A stretch of DNA of 64,000 nucleotides. It comes from Bathymodiolus brooksi (Eukaryota; Mollusca; Bivalvia; Mytilida; Modiolidae). The notes below the pieces were generated by a model that saw only the letters and a program-made list of their open reading frames with translations, was not told the DNA's origin and did not search any database. A program made the translations under genes and the position numbers. The stretch is taken from assembly GCA_963680875.1 (NCBI GenBank), contig OY804589.1, forward strand, positions 19,736,413-19,800,412. Reading direction: 5' to 3'. Below are positions 36,450 through 47,659 of this stretch, one piece after another. Positions within the stretch are counted from its first letter, which is position 1; each line of letters opens with the position of its first letter.

Positions 36450-39400
36450 TCTATATATCTCCTTAACCTTGTTTGTGTGTGTATGTGTAAGTGCGTGTAT
36501 TTAAATTGTCTAAGGAATCAATAAAATCACACATATACATGAAGTAGGATCTGAAATAAATATCATAAGGACCACAAAATAGCATAACTTTTCATTTTGT
36601 ATTTCAGATTGTCTAATTTTTATTGACCTGGGGTCAAAATCTACTGCTATTACTAATATGGAAATATTGCATTTCCAAAACCATCAATGTGTAGTTGCCA
36701 TTTCTCTGATATTTCAACAATTCAACGGTCAACGGAGTAATTATTTTTCCTATGAAATCCCCACTACAACGACGTTCGTGGTTACAATTATATGATATCA
36801 TGCTGTGTTTGTAAATACAAAATTCACAGTTGTTAGATGTAATATGTATCATACCATTCAAATACTAGTTGTGCGAATTGTATCTATTTTTTGCACTTGT
36901 TTTATTGTGTCAAATTGCAAAATATAAATTGTATGTTCAGATCTTATTAAATCAAAAGACTTCACTATAGAGATAGTGACTTATTTCTCAACAGTATTAC
37001 ACATAATTTAATTTAAGCATGTTTTATTGTCATAAAACAACAAAGCGATTCGACACCGGTTATACAAGATAAATATGCCTTCTCTATATTACACATGCCT
37101 ATACAGAACACAATAAGTGTATGTATTGCACTGCATGTACGAAGAGAGGAAGATTTCTAGCTAGCCCTCTAGCCTTCACTTCTTTATTCACTCCTCCAAA
37201 TAGCGATAAGTCAATATCACTCTGAGGTAGTCTTTGGCTGAATAACAAAACATATTTCTCATATTAGCGTTACTCGTCTGTAATATGAATTGTTTTTATG
37301 ATTCTTCAGATATTCGTGTTTACGTAAATGACATCATTTTGTCTGTGCGTCGGTGATTCTACAATAAAGAAGAAGTAATCAATATTTCCAACTATATTAA
37401 GTATAATATCAAGAAAATACTTTCATTGTATTGTTGTCAGAATCATTTCTGTTTTGATGTCTACCTGTGCTAAGGTTTATTATATACATTAGAAAAAAGA
37501 AAACAATTAATCCATTGGCCAATTGTAATGAGAGTCACATGATATAATTTGGACATTTTGTTTCTAAATTTTTTTTTTTAATACTGTTGCCCGGTGAATA
37601 ATTCCTTTATTTACCGGTATGTAACCACCAGCAAGCCTCTGAATGAACACGTGTTATATCACACACACAATACGTAATTACTATAGGCAAACAAAGTAAT
37701 GGCGGTGTCAAAGATGTGAAACTCAACTAACGTTAACGGTAACACAAATAGGCCAAGGAGGCGACAACAATATGTTTTACATAACCTATTTGTTACCGGA
37801 AGGGATTTTAACTTTGAGACACCTGAAGCATTTATTGAAGTATTGGGGAAAGTTTACGTTGATGCGAGGGAAACAATCTAACATAAATATACATGTAATA
37901 AACAAAAACAGATTAAACGGAAAACTTAAAATACTTCATTTGCATACAATTAGAACTTATAATTGATCTCTTCGAAGTGTTTAGTTGCTTAAAAGACACA
38001 CCATCAAATGACTCTGTTTTATCTCTTCAGCATAAGAAAACTGAGAAGGTATTTTTCTATATATCGTATATCAATTTTCCAAGAAAATGCGAATAATAAA
38101 TAAAAGTCACGAGAAAATACAAGTTAAAACCGCTATGCCGTATTGGTTTGTGCATGAACGATCGTGGGTTAAATTCCAAGCAAAAAACAAAGACTATAAA
38201 ATTGACATTGGTTACATTCAGCCAATATCGCGTTAGTAAAGTGTTAATTGAGATCTGTGATTGGTTTGTTTTGTGTCGGGATGATGTCTCCACGGAACAA
38301 CTGTTGATTCTGTGTATCAGTAGTATCAATATCAAAGCTTAATATCTTATCAATAGGGAACGTTTTGTCGCCATGACATAGCTAGCAACAGGTTATTTCT
38401 CTATAGCCTCCAAGCATCTAATCACCCACACATCCCAACAGTAATCTAAATCAATAACTAAGCATATTCCTAAACAGTTTCAGAAGAAGATTGTATAGGT
38501 TTGTAAGGGAAAATTATCGTTTTCCTATTTTAATGAGTTTTTGTGTGATGAACACGGTATTTAATGCTTTGAATAAATAAGTAACAGATATGTAAAAGTT
38601 CCATTTTACCACAATCATTCTACAGACCTGTATTCTGTTGTAATCCACTATATATATATAAATCTGAGTTGGAGGATCTACAAGACAAGACACATAAACA
38701 CTTTTATACTAAAGTGACATAACTGTTATTTATTGGAGACAAGTTACTAAATAGTTATTCGTTCTGGCTGGAACTCAACACCTACCAACATGAAAATCCT
38801 GTGTTCATCTTGCCCAAAATCTCGAAATGAAAGTTGAACCTCAAGTCACATCAAAATAATCAAATATATCTATATTTAGCAGTTAATCTATCATATCAAA
38901 GAAACTACCACTCAGGAAACACTTTCATCGTCATCATATGATATCAGGGTTTATCATAGCATGAACTAGCCTACTATTTATATCGTGACATAGATATCAA
39001 CTGTTTCTATAACTTAGTATTGATCTACGTATGAAATATGTCTCCCATCATCATTAACACCAATGAATGGTTTTGTGAATCAAAGATACTAAGTATCACA
39101 AAACGGTAACAATTGTTCATAGAACTTGCTAACACTACTTCGGGTTTGTATTTTATATTTATTTCTGACTGTATATTTTAATATCCATTGACTAGTATAT
39201 TTTCCCACTCTTTCTACAGTATGGTAATATTGATATAATTTTAAAGTGATGATATATAGGGTGGGGGTTGACAGAAGAGTGGTTGGTTTTGCTATGATTG
39301 GGTATATTGTCTACAACAGCTATATGTTCAAATGTATTTGTACATTTCGTTTATCTTGCTCCATGACGATATTAAACGGAGGAACAAAAATACCACACCA

Positions 39401-39545
39401 TCAAAACAATTCAAAAATACAATAGATATATCGTAGACAAGGAGGCAAAAGCGACATTTCTAAAAACACATGCATGTGACTTATCACCTTCCTGCCTTGA
39501 AAAGTGGCTGCTGAACTAGTTCCTTGGGACTAACCCCACTCTCCT

Positions 39546-39882
39546 CTTAGGGAAATGATACGTTCGAGTAAGTGTTTTCCAAATGTGAGTAAAATGCCTA
39601 CATTCACATTAATAATACGGAAACACACCATTATTTTAATTTTGCACTTTTAGCTGTTATTTTGTTTGTTGAATGTATTCAGTACTCACCCAGTGTCTCC
39701 AGTTGTGTCATAAATTGCACTTTCTGCTTTAAATATAAATTAAGCTTTATAAAATAAATTATGTTTTAAATTCGTTAAATTACGGTTATTATTTATAAAT
39801 TTCAAACCTCTAACTTGTATAGTTCTCTTGACTACTTGGTATTACTATTCTCATTCTTCATATAACACAATGGTGGGGTAAT
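39546..39882. other. 337-bp segment present in A' and absent from A
   Basis: In A, CTCTCCT joins directly to GGTCAGCG inside the SINE head. In A' these are 337 bp apart. The segment includes the SINE start, so it is ancestral sequence deleted from A rather than an insertion in A'. Confidence 0.85.
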
Positions 39883-40212
39883 GGTCAGCGTGCACGTCTC
39901 GAGTGCGGTATATCGTGTGTTCGAAACACGGTCGGGTCAAACCAAAGACTATTTAATTGGTATATTTTGCTTCTCTGCAAATCACGCATCACTAAGGAGA
40001 AAGACCAAAGACTGGTTGGCTCAGAATAAGAATAATGTGTTAGAGTGGAGAATTATGCCTACCCGCGAACTGTTGCTTCAGTAAACTAGCACTAAGTCCA
40101 ACAAAGCAGACATCAATATCATCTCATCGAATATGTAACTTGTTCTTGTCATGATATATCTGTAAGCATTTCCCATTGGCGTTAAACAACACTCACTCAC
40201 TCACTCACTCTC
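39868..40212 (+). repeat. tRNA-derived SINE, full length (block A')
   Basis: Complete element: A-box GGTGGGGTAATGGTCAGCGT, B-box GTGTTCGAAACACGG, a body containing GACTGGTTGGCTCAGAATAA, the 3' motif GGCGTTAAACAACACTCACT and a (CACT)n tail. It serves as the reference copy for the family in this window. Confidence 0.9.
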
Positions 40213-41517
40213 TTCTTCATAATCATATCATAATTTTATTATTATGAGTCAGTCAAAACACAGTTATCATTGTCGTAGAGTTTGTTGGTAAATCAGCCAC
40301 GATTCCGTTGAAATCATTTTTCCATTTTCTTCTCCATTTTCCGTCATAATTATTTCTGATAAGATACGTACTGAAGCATTGTGTTTCAACTATTTGTAGA
40401 CATGCTTTCCATATGAACTTAATATTTTCTGTTTCCTTATATGCATTTGGGAAATAACTTTATCGGTATGTCATTAATGTGACAAATATTGCCTACCCTG
40501 CCGAGAACCTTAACTCAACATTGGTTTGTATGCGGTTCGTGATATTTGATGTTTTGACTCATGGTTTTTCATATGTTTTTGATTTGTTTTTATTTTTGTC
40601 TTGTTTTTGTTTTTTGTTTTTGTCTGTTTTTGTTTTCCCTTTGTCTTGTTTTTTTTATTATTTTGTTTACTTTTTTTTATCAGACTTTCACTTTAATATC
40701 TGTACAGAATTAAGCATTTTTGTCCTATAAATAAATGGGAAAACATGCACATGTGTCTCAAATTTTCCATGCATGTTCTTCAATGTGCATAACACTACAA
40801 ATAACATATATACTGTTTATGTAATAATTGTTGACTTTGAATGCATACACATATATTTGAGTCAGATATGATAAATAAAATATTGAGTTGAGTGTTCAAA
40901 TGAACTTTTAAAACAGATAGAGTTAAACAGTGATAATCTCATATAATGTGACATTACATGCTCATCGTAGTCGACTTATATGGTAAAGCTTACATATGCA
41001 TGTACCAGTGCTTTCCCCTTAATTATATATTAACTAACTGACCAATCCGAGCTTAGAGCATATACTGAAGTTGTCATTTTAAAAAAAAGGACCAGTTCGC
41101 TTTGTTGTAGATTGGATTTTTTCTTACTGTAATGGCATAAATATGGTCGAAATGCATTTATTGAATAAGGATTATCTTTAGCCCAAATTTGGTTGGATTT
41201 ATTTGTATTTTAGTCTTTTATGGAGGTCTTCAAGCATGACATATAAATACTGAATTTCTGGGTATGACGTTACTATTTTTAGAGTAGGGGATATTACAGA
41301 GCATGGTATTTCACTACTTTGGTAGAAAATGTAAAACAAAAATAGTGGTTTTACACCTTATCATCGTTTTAATGATATATGCAAGACACTATTAATTGCA
41401 TAGAAGTCTTGTTGTACATGTATTATTGCTTGCAATTCTCCGATATTACCCATAATATGACCAGCCGCGGATTTGTAACATGAGTAACCGTCCTTGTTTC
41501 GTCAATTCACTCATGTA

Positions 41518-41642
41518 TCTATTTAGATCTATGCATATTCAATCTATTTAGATCTATGCATATCCAACCTATTTAGATCTATGCATATTCAATCTATTTA
41601 AATATATGCATATTCAATCTATTTAGATCTATGCTTATTCAT
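41518..41642. repeat. 25-bp tandem repeat beside TM exon (block A')
   Basis: Same five-copy array as at 10614-10738, with the same substitution in the fourth unit. Confidence 0.9.
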
Positions 41643-41644
41643 AC

Positions 41645-41773
41645 CTGGTTTTCTAAGTCTATATCGCTTCAGAATATAAATAAATACAATAAGTAATCCT
41701 ATGACTACAGCTGTTGATCCAATGCCAGCTCCAAAACCAATTGTTGCCGAACTGTTGTCATCCTCGGATCCTA
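41645..41773 (-). CDS. Transmembrane exon (copy A')
   Basis: This is the A' counterpart of 10741-10869, with the same splice sites and phase. The one change I see converts the first Ile of the GIGAGIG block to Phe (codon ATT to TTT). The hydrophobic span TAVVIGLLIVFIYIL and basic tail KRYRLRKP are unchanged. Confidence 0.85.
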
Positions 41774-42973
41774 CTGTGAAAAGGGAGGTTCATCATGAAA
41801 TATACTATCGTTGTCGTATGTTATTTTATGTAGAGCGGCCGATGTTGTTGCGAGCGTATATGTTAGTTAGTTTTTATTTACCTATGCAAAAGGTGCCCAT
41901 CAGCGAGATAAATTACCGCCCCTGGCGAGATTTACTTGACAGATATGGTCTATTCGGTCCATTCAGTGACCTCGTGAATATTTATATGGTGAATGATATG
42001 TAATTATCTGTGACCCCACCACAGAAACTAGATATTAGTAAAATGTTGAAATGGTATTGACATCATTCTAGCTTTGTTTCTATAAAATGTCATTTTTACA
42101 CACAGCAAAGATCTGCATGCTTAACTGTATCACTACAATGCATTGCATACAGTTTAATATGTACAGGCGCCGATACATTTGAAAATATACAATTCCCTCA
42201 CGAATAATCCACTGTCGTAAGCAGTATGAAAAGCGAAAGAACGAAACATGAATTGAAAGTGAATCTTTAGAATGCATAAGCGAGGGACAATATATGTGCG
42301 CCATATTGGCGTTCGCATAGAACTATAATTGCTAAGTCACATCCACTTGACATACAGGCATGTTGTATTATCTTCATTTTCCGTGTACATGTACACAAAT
42401 AAACTACATATTTAGAGAGAAAACATACAGATAATACATGTTGCAAAATGTCTTTCTTTTTAAATAATTAGCGATATCAGAAATATATTGAATACAACAT
42501 CAATTTACGAGGACACAAATACAAATTGGAATGTATTTTCTTTCTTTGATAACAAAATAATTATTTGATTTTTGTAATGTTAGTATGCACAACGGCCCTG
42601 AACAAATACATGACATCACTTTTGAATAATGCCCATAGCTTGACCGATAATCCGCATGTGCGAATTAAAATATATCCGTTGTTTATTATTACATTGTTTA
42701 TATAGCCAACGGAGGACGTCATATTACAGTTTTATATTCTGTATTCATTTAATTTTATTTCATTTAATCTTTGAAATATGAATTAAAACACAAACTGATA
42801 GAATAAATATATTTTCACTTTCTGTCTATATGTATTATTATTCACATTGTTTCACTCTCACAGGTAAGCACCACTCTACTGGTCAAAGTACAAAGTCATA
42901 TACACTTAACTCAGTAGAACGGAATACAAACATACACTATATATTTACTGAATTAAACAATTCTAAAATTTAC

Positions 42974-43039
42974 CTCGACACACCTTTATAGAGCATGAAT
43001 CAATGTCTGTGTCATTTCCTTGACAGCTTGAACCCCCAT
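42974..43039 (-). pseudogene. Half TSP1 exon cut by transposon end (copy A')
   Basis: This is the A' counterpart of the 12069-12134 half exon: the same 3' half of a TSP1 repeat and GTAAAT donor, interrupted at the same base by the integrase transposon. Confidence 0.85.
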
Positions 43040-44974
43040 TTTGTTAAATGCCTGAAATTTTAGTCAATTTACAAAATGCCTATTTCAGTCAGGCATTTAA
43101 TAATATTCCTGAAAATCTCTAGGCATTTTACAAAATGCTTGAATATTTGAATCCTTTTCCTACAAATTGCCTAACCCATTTCAGTCATTTTAATAAAAAC
43201 GAATTTAAATATAAAACAGCATTTAATTAAAAAGAGAACCTTAAAGTTTGACTTAAACATGTTAAATCATTTAATACTTTTATAGTATTGCCACAAGAAA
43301 TAATTTTGTGGGCTTGCTTAAAGAGTCATGTGAAGAATGTCAGTTGAAAAAAAGAAAAGTCGCTAGTAAAGGCCTTGTTGTGAAACTGTTACTTTCTAAG
43401 GACTTAAACTGCAGAGGACATGTCGATTTAGTAGATATGCAATCATTGCCAGATGGAGATTATAAATTCATAATGCACTACCAGGACCATCTTACAAAAT
43501 GTTCTGTTTTGAAAGCTTTTACATCGAAGCGTGCTGCAGAAGTTGGTTATCAATTGCTTGATATATTCATCCTTTTTGGAGCGCCTCACATTTTGCAGTC
43601 AGACAACGGTCGGGAATTCACTGCTAATGTAATCAAAGAGTTGAAAGATTGGTGGCCTGATTGCTGTATTGTTCACAGTAAACCAAGACATCCACAATCT
43701 CAGGGGAGTGTAGAAAGAGGTAATGCTGATATTAAAAACATGCTCATAATTTGGATGAGAAAAAATAACAGCACTTCTTGGAAAGTTGGTTTAAAATTTG
43801 TACAATTCAATAAAAACAACAGCCATCATTCTGGAATAAATAGGACACCGTACAAGGCGATGTATGGAAGTGATGCAAATATGGGCTTAACTTCGTCACC
43901 ACTACCACAGGAAATGTTGTCTATCTTGTCTACGGAAGAGGATCTAGTTGCACATCTTGAAAATAAGCAAACCCATGATCCTACACTACAAATTTCATCC
44001 GTTCTGGCCTGTGACAACCCGAGTACAGATGCTAATGATTTCGTCCATGATGTGCCATCAGAAGCTTCACTTGACATTGTTCAATGTGCAGTATGTGAAA
44101 TGACTTGTTTTGATTTTATGAAATATTCCGTTTGCAATAAATTTGTTCACGAACTTTGCTCAAAGTCAGAGGCATCAAACGCAATTTGTCAGCTATGTTC
44201 GCATGAGAAAGACATTTCTATAGAAAGGTCACTAGCTGCTGAATCACTTAAACGTCAAGCTACAAGGATGCGCAATCGATCTGAAAAAAATCTAACAGAG
44301 GTTGAAATAGGACAAATTGTTCTGATTCCGATACCAAATGTAGACAGAGGAAAAGGACATCCAAGGAATATAATGGCAGTTGTAACAGAAAGAGTACACA
44401 ACGGATACAAACTTGGTACGTCTGGTGGCATGCTATTAGGTACATACACAAGAAACCAGTTCGAATTTTCGGATATTCAATTTTTAGATAAAGAAACAGT
44501 TGATAAAACATCTGAAATATCTTTGCGTAATGCTGTTAGGAGCGTTTCTGTTTGTGGCGGCCAAGGGTTTACCAAATGTGGGTGTAGTGCAAGTGGGAAA
44601 CTTAGATGTAACACTAAAAGATGTGGGTGTAAAAGGCTGCAGTGTTGTGTAACAGTCGATGCCACCCAAATATTGCTTGTAACAATAAATAAGTTGTTAT
44701 AATAACAGTTTGTAAATAAGTTAATTAATATTGAATCATTAAGTCTAAATACCTTTGATGAGATATGAAAATTTAGTTTCTACTTCTTCGCTTTGTACAA
44801 TTAAACATGTATTCAATACAATTTTATATATATTGCATTAAAATTATGTTGATAAATCAATTCAGGCCAGGCAATTAGTAAAATGGCTGCCATTTTTTCC
44901 AGGCATTTTACAAAATGCCTTGAAGTTTTAGTCATTTTATAAAATGCCTAAAACGTTCAGGCATTTCACAAAAT
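43038..44974 (+). mobile_element. KRBA2-like integrase DNA transposon (copy A')
   Basis: This is the A' counterpart of 12133-14069, with the same ends, the same internal palindromes and the same insertion point inside the TSP1 half exon. It was therefore copied with block A rather than inserted independently. Confidence 0.75.
43275..44702 (+). CDS. KRBA2-like integrase/transposase, N-terminally truncated (copy A')
   Basis: This is the same truncated integrase frame as at 12370-13797, with the D,D(36)E residues, zinc-finger region and cysteine-rich tail. Reading the two copies side by side I find five residue differences: GG to GA before PHI, KDMF to KNML (two changes), AESR to AESL, and CACK to CGCK. 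All nucleotide differences I saw change an amino acid, which does not suggest purifying selection. The catalytic residues are unchanged. The first possible start is the GTG at 43308, and no ATG start is visible. Confidence 0.8.
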   Translation, partial: YFYSIATRNNFVGLLKESCEECQLKKRKVASKGLVVKLLLSKDLNCRGHVDLVDMQSLPDGDYKFIMHYQDHLTKCSVLKAFTSKRAAEVGYQLLDIFILFGAPHILQSDNGREFTANVIKELKDWWPDCCIVHSKPRHPQSQGSVERGNADIKNMLIIWMRKNNSTSWKVGLKFVQFNKNNSHHSGINRTPYKAMYGSDANMGLTSSPLPQEMLSILSTEEDLVAHLENKQTHDPTLQISSVLACDNPSTDANDFVHDVPSEASLDIVQCAVCEMTCFDFMKYSVCNKFVHELCSKSEASNAICQLCSHEKDISIERSLAAESLKRQATRMRNRSEKNLTEVEIGQIVLIPIPNVDRGKGHPRNIMAVVTERVHNGYKLGTSGGMLLGTYTRNQFEFSDIQFLDKETVDKTSEISLRNAVRSVSVCGGQGFTKCGCSASGKLRCNTKRCGCKRLQCCVTVDATQILLVTINKLL

Positions 44975-45269
44975 CCCTGAATTATGAAATTGCCTGTAAC
45001 ATATATAAGCTTAGTATGGGATACATGATATTATATACTTTTTTCTACCTTCCTAGTAGTGTTCCCATTCCTCTATCAATCTACTAAGAGCTAATTTATG
45101 TTTTGAAATCTTTTAATGAGACAATTAACATTCAAACTGATGCAAAAACTATAATTTCGCTTTCTTGTCAAAGGTATCATTGATTGCATTGTCACATACA
45201 CTTAATTCAGTAGAACGCAATACACACATACGTCATGTATTCCCTGAATTAAACTATTCTAAAATTTAC

Positions 45270-45440
45270 CAGGACACAACTTCATAGAGCACGATTCAAT
45301 TTCTGTGTCATTTCCTTGACAGTTCGAACCCCCATGTGCAGGCTCTGGATTGTTACATTCCTGATATCGTGACCTTGATCCACTACCACATGTCACTGAA
45401 CATGAATTCCAATCTTGCCATGTACCCCAGTTTCCATTTA
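45270..45440 (-). CDS. TSP1-domain exon (intact, copy A')
   Basis: This is the A' counterpart of the 14365-14535 exon, with the same acceptor, donor, phase and residues (NGNWGTWQDWNSCSVTCGSG onward, six cysteines). The next exon upstream is the 45884-46057 TSP1 exon, 443 bp away. Confidence 0.92.
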
Positions 45441-45883
45441 CTAAATATATAAAATGAAATATAATTGTCTTTATTATCGCAATCATCATAAAGTTTACAA
45501 GTTGCCGTCCACATTGAAAATTTGCTATTTATCACGATTTTACTGTTTGTGGACATTACTGTCCGCGTATATTTCCTAAAGACAGGAAATAATCCGCATT
45601 TTGTCGAAACTGTTATCCATTTCGAACGCATAGAACCATACAAATATGGACGCCATATATAATGATATTGCTGTTGCTAAATAAGTTGTACACATAAAAT
45701 AAACGTGACCTGGTATTACAAATGTATTTGTTTTATTACCTTGTAAAGACTCCCAATTTTGAATAATCTTTTGCATATATTTTATTATTCTATAAGACGA
45801 CCTCAGAGTCTACATTGTATACATAAGCTGAATTGACTACGTTAGGACAGTAGTGAATAAATGCTTACACATATAACACATAC

Positions 45884-46057
45884 CTTGACATGAGATGGCT
45901 GTAGAGCATGAACCAGTTTCAGTGTCCAATCCTAGGCAAGGAAAACCACCATTTACAGGTGACGGATTATCACAGGCTCTATATCGTCTCCTTGTTCCTC
46001 CTACACATGTCTTTGTACACTGAGTCCAGCTTCCCCACAAACTCCAATTTCCATTTA
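45884..46057 (-). CDS. TSP1-domain exon present only in gene copy 2
   Basis: This 174-nt phase 1-1 exon has a TATTAG acceptor and a GTATGT donor. It encodes NGNWSLWGSWTQCTKTCVGG, then RRRYRACDNP, GGFPCLG and ETGSCSTAISCQ: six cysteines and the tryptophan ladder of a TSP1 repeat. It lies just right of the A/A' breakpoint at 45867. In copy 1 the equivalent place is taken by an SGNH-type ORF fragment, so this exon was lost there or arose only here. Confidence 0.9.
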
Positions 46058-46300
46058 CTAATAGAAATATGATAGGCGTTGTTTCAATAAAATATCAAAC
46101 ATATCTGTTGATTTTCTATGTTGTTGATGTATTGCACACAATATCAAAGAATGTTATACTACAATAATTCCTGTTTATCAAAGCAGTTAGTTATTTTGAT
46201 GGATATGATAAATAGTGCAACATCAGTTTTAGCTATCAAGTATGGTATTCAATTTCATAAAATATTCTTATGCAATTACTTGTTCCTTTTCTTTTGTTGA

Positions 46301-46480
46301 TAATTTAGTCAAAGTATAGAGCATATTCGTCTGAAAATTTATCCCAGCAGTGTTAGAAATAGATTTGTGAGCTGCCAAAGTGTATGTACTCGACGGGATT
46401 GAACTCATACCATTGTTACACCGCAGCACCATTCGCTTAGCCTTATGTACAGCGCCCTAGATCACTCGGTCACATCCGCT
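46301..46480 (-). repeat. tRNA-derived SINE, second family, copy 1
   Basis: Read on the minus strand: GATGTGACCGAGTGATCTAG, then GCGCTGTAC, then GAGTTCAATCCCGTCGAG, like the A and B boxes of a class II (Ser/Leu-type) tRNA. A shared body follows (AGTGTTAGAAATAGAT on the plus strand). Confidence 0.7.
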
Positions 46481-46949
46481 GTCTATTGATATATATATTG
46501 GCTGAACATCACAAAGAAATGGCTGTATTTACTTGTTGAATTACACTGTTTTTGGCATAGAAACTGTACTTTTACACAGTGAACATAAATCTGCTGAACG
46601 TTTTGTAAATAAATTGTATTTAATACAATATGTGTGATATAATAATCCAGATGTACACCGTTACATCTGTCTATGGCCATGAATTTTAACTATCGTGTTT
46701 TATTCGATAAAATAATCACCCACGACTAGACATTGCTATCATCGTGATCAGTAGGTAATTGACTACCAGTATTATCTAATGATGAACAAATACTGTAGAG
46801 ACTTGGGTAATACCAACAAATGATGTACATACTGTGGTAATATATGTCTCTTCATTACCTAACTCTGAGTAATTTCTTTTGTACATGCATCTTTATTTGA
46901 TTATTGGCATCGCATTTTTATATGGATAATTTATATATATATATATATA

Positions 46950-47112
46950 AATACGTCTGAAAATTAAATCAAACAGTGTTAGAATTAGATCTATGAGCTG
47001 ACAAATTTTGTTCTTCCCTCGACGGGATTTGAACCCCATTGATACACTACAGCACCAATCGCTTTGGCTTTTGTCCAGCGCCGTAGATTACTCGGCCACA
47101 TCCGCTATCTTA
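46950..47112 (-). repeat. tRNA-derived SINE, second family, copy 2
   Basis: On the minus strand GATGTGGCCGAGTAATCTAC, then GGCGCTGGAC, then GGGGTTCAAATCCCGTCGAG: clear tRNA-like A and B boxes. It diverges from a working tRNA and is repeated at 46301-46480. A tail-only relative lies near 47402-47445. Confidence 0.75.
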
Positions 47113-47650
47113 AAAATATAGCTTCAATATTCGAAGTGTTACCTTGTCTCGTAAGGAAAAGTCTAAAGATAGACATAGGACATGTGGCTAAGCGTGTGTA
47201 GATGATCCATATATACTTAATATTATGATTTGACCGCAATTTTTAATAAATTGTATAGGATGATGAAAAATTCATTATGCAGTTACAGGACATAAAGTAT
47301 ATTATACAAACATCTAAGCAGGTAACAACCATACAATATATATGTCCCACTGGATCTGAAAGTTACTTGAAATACTAGTTTAATACTAAATATTTATACA
47401 CGTCTGAAAATTAAGACAATAAGTGTTAGAATTAGATTTTGGTTACATTGAAATTTCAAGAGGATGTCAGAGCTAAAATTAAATGCATAAACTATTGTAT
47501 GTAAAAAGATAATAACGGATTATTTTCTAGATACCACTGGACATTATGGACCTATCATTCTAGAAATAGAGTGAAATCTAAAACCTTATTACTTTATATG
47601 GCACAGTTAATTAGATTCCTCAACATAATTGTAGTCCATTAAAGTTCTTC
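47113..47650. other. No gene recognised; SINE tail fragment
   Basis: AT-rich intron DNA of gene copy 2, with a fragment CGTCTGAAAATTAAGACAAT matching the tail part of the second SINE family. Confidence 0.45.
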
Positions 47651-47659
47651 CACATTAAT

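Larger units (their letters stand above)
29293..45867. repeat. Segmental duplication block A'
   Basis: Second copy of block A. Its left 1.28 kb (29293-30571) matches 1151-2451 and represents a further partial 2.45-kb unit. The equivalent in block A would lie left of the window. Identity with A is very high over more than 14 kb, with scattered single-base changes and a few small indels. Confidence 0.97.

Noticed and set aside
47018..47112. Functional tRNA-Ser/Leu on the minus strand
   Set aside because: A and B boxes are visible, but the stems are poor and the unit is repeated with a common tail, so it is a SINE.
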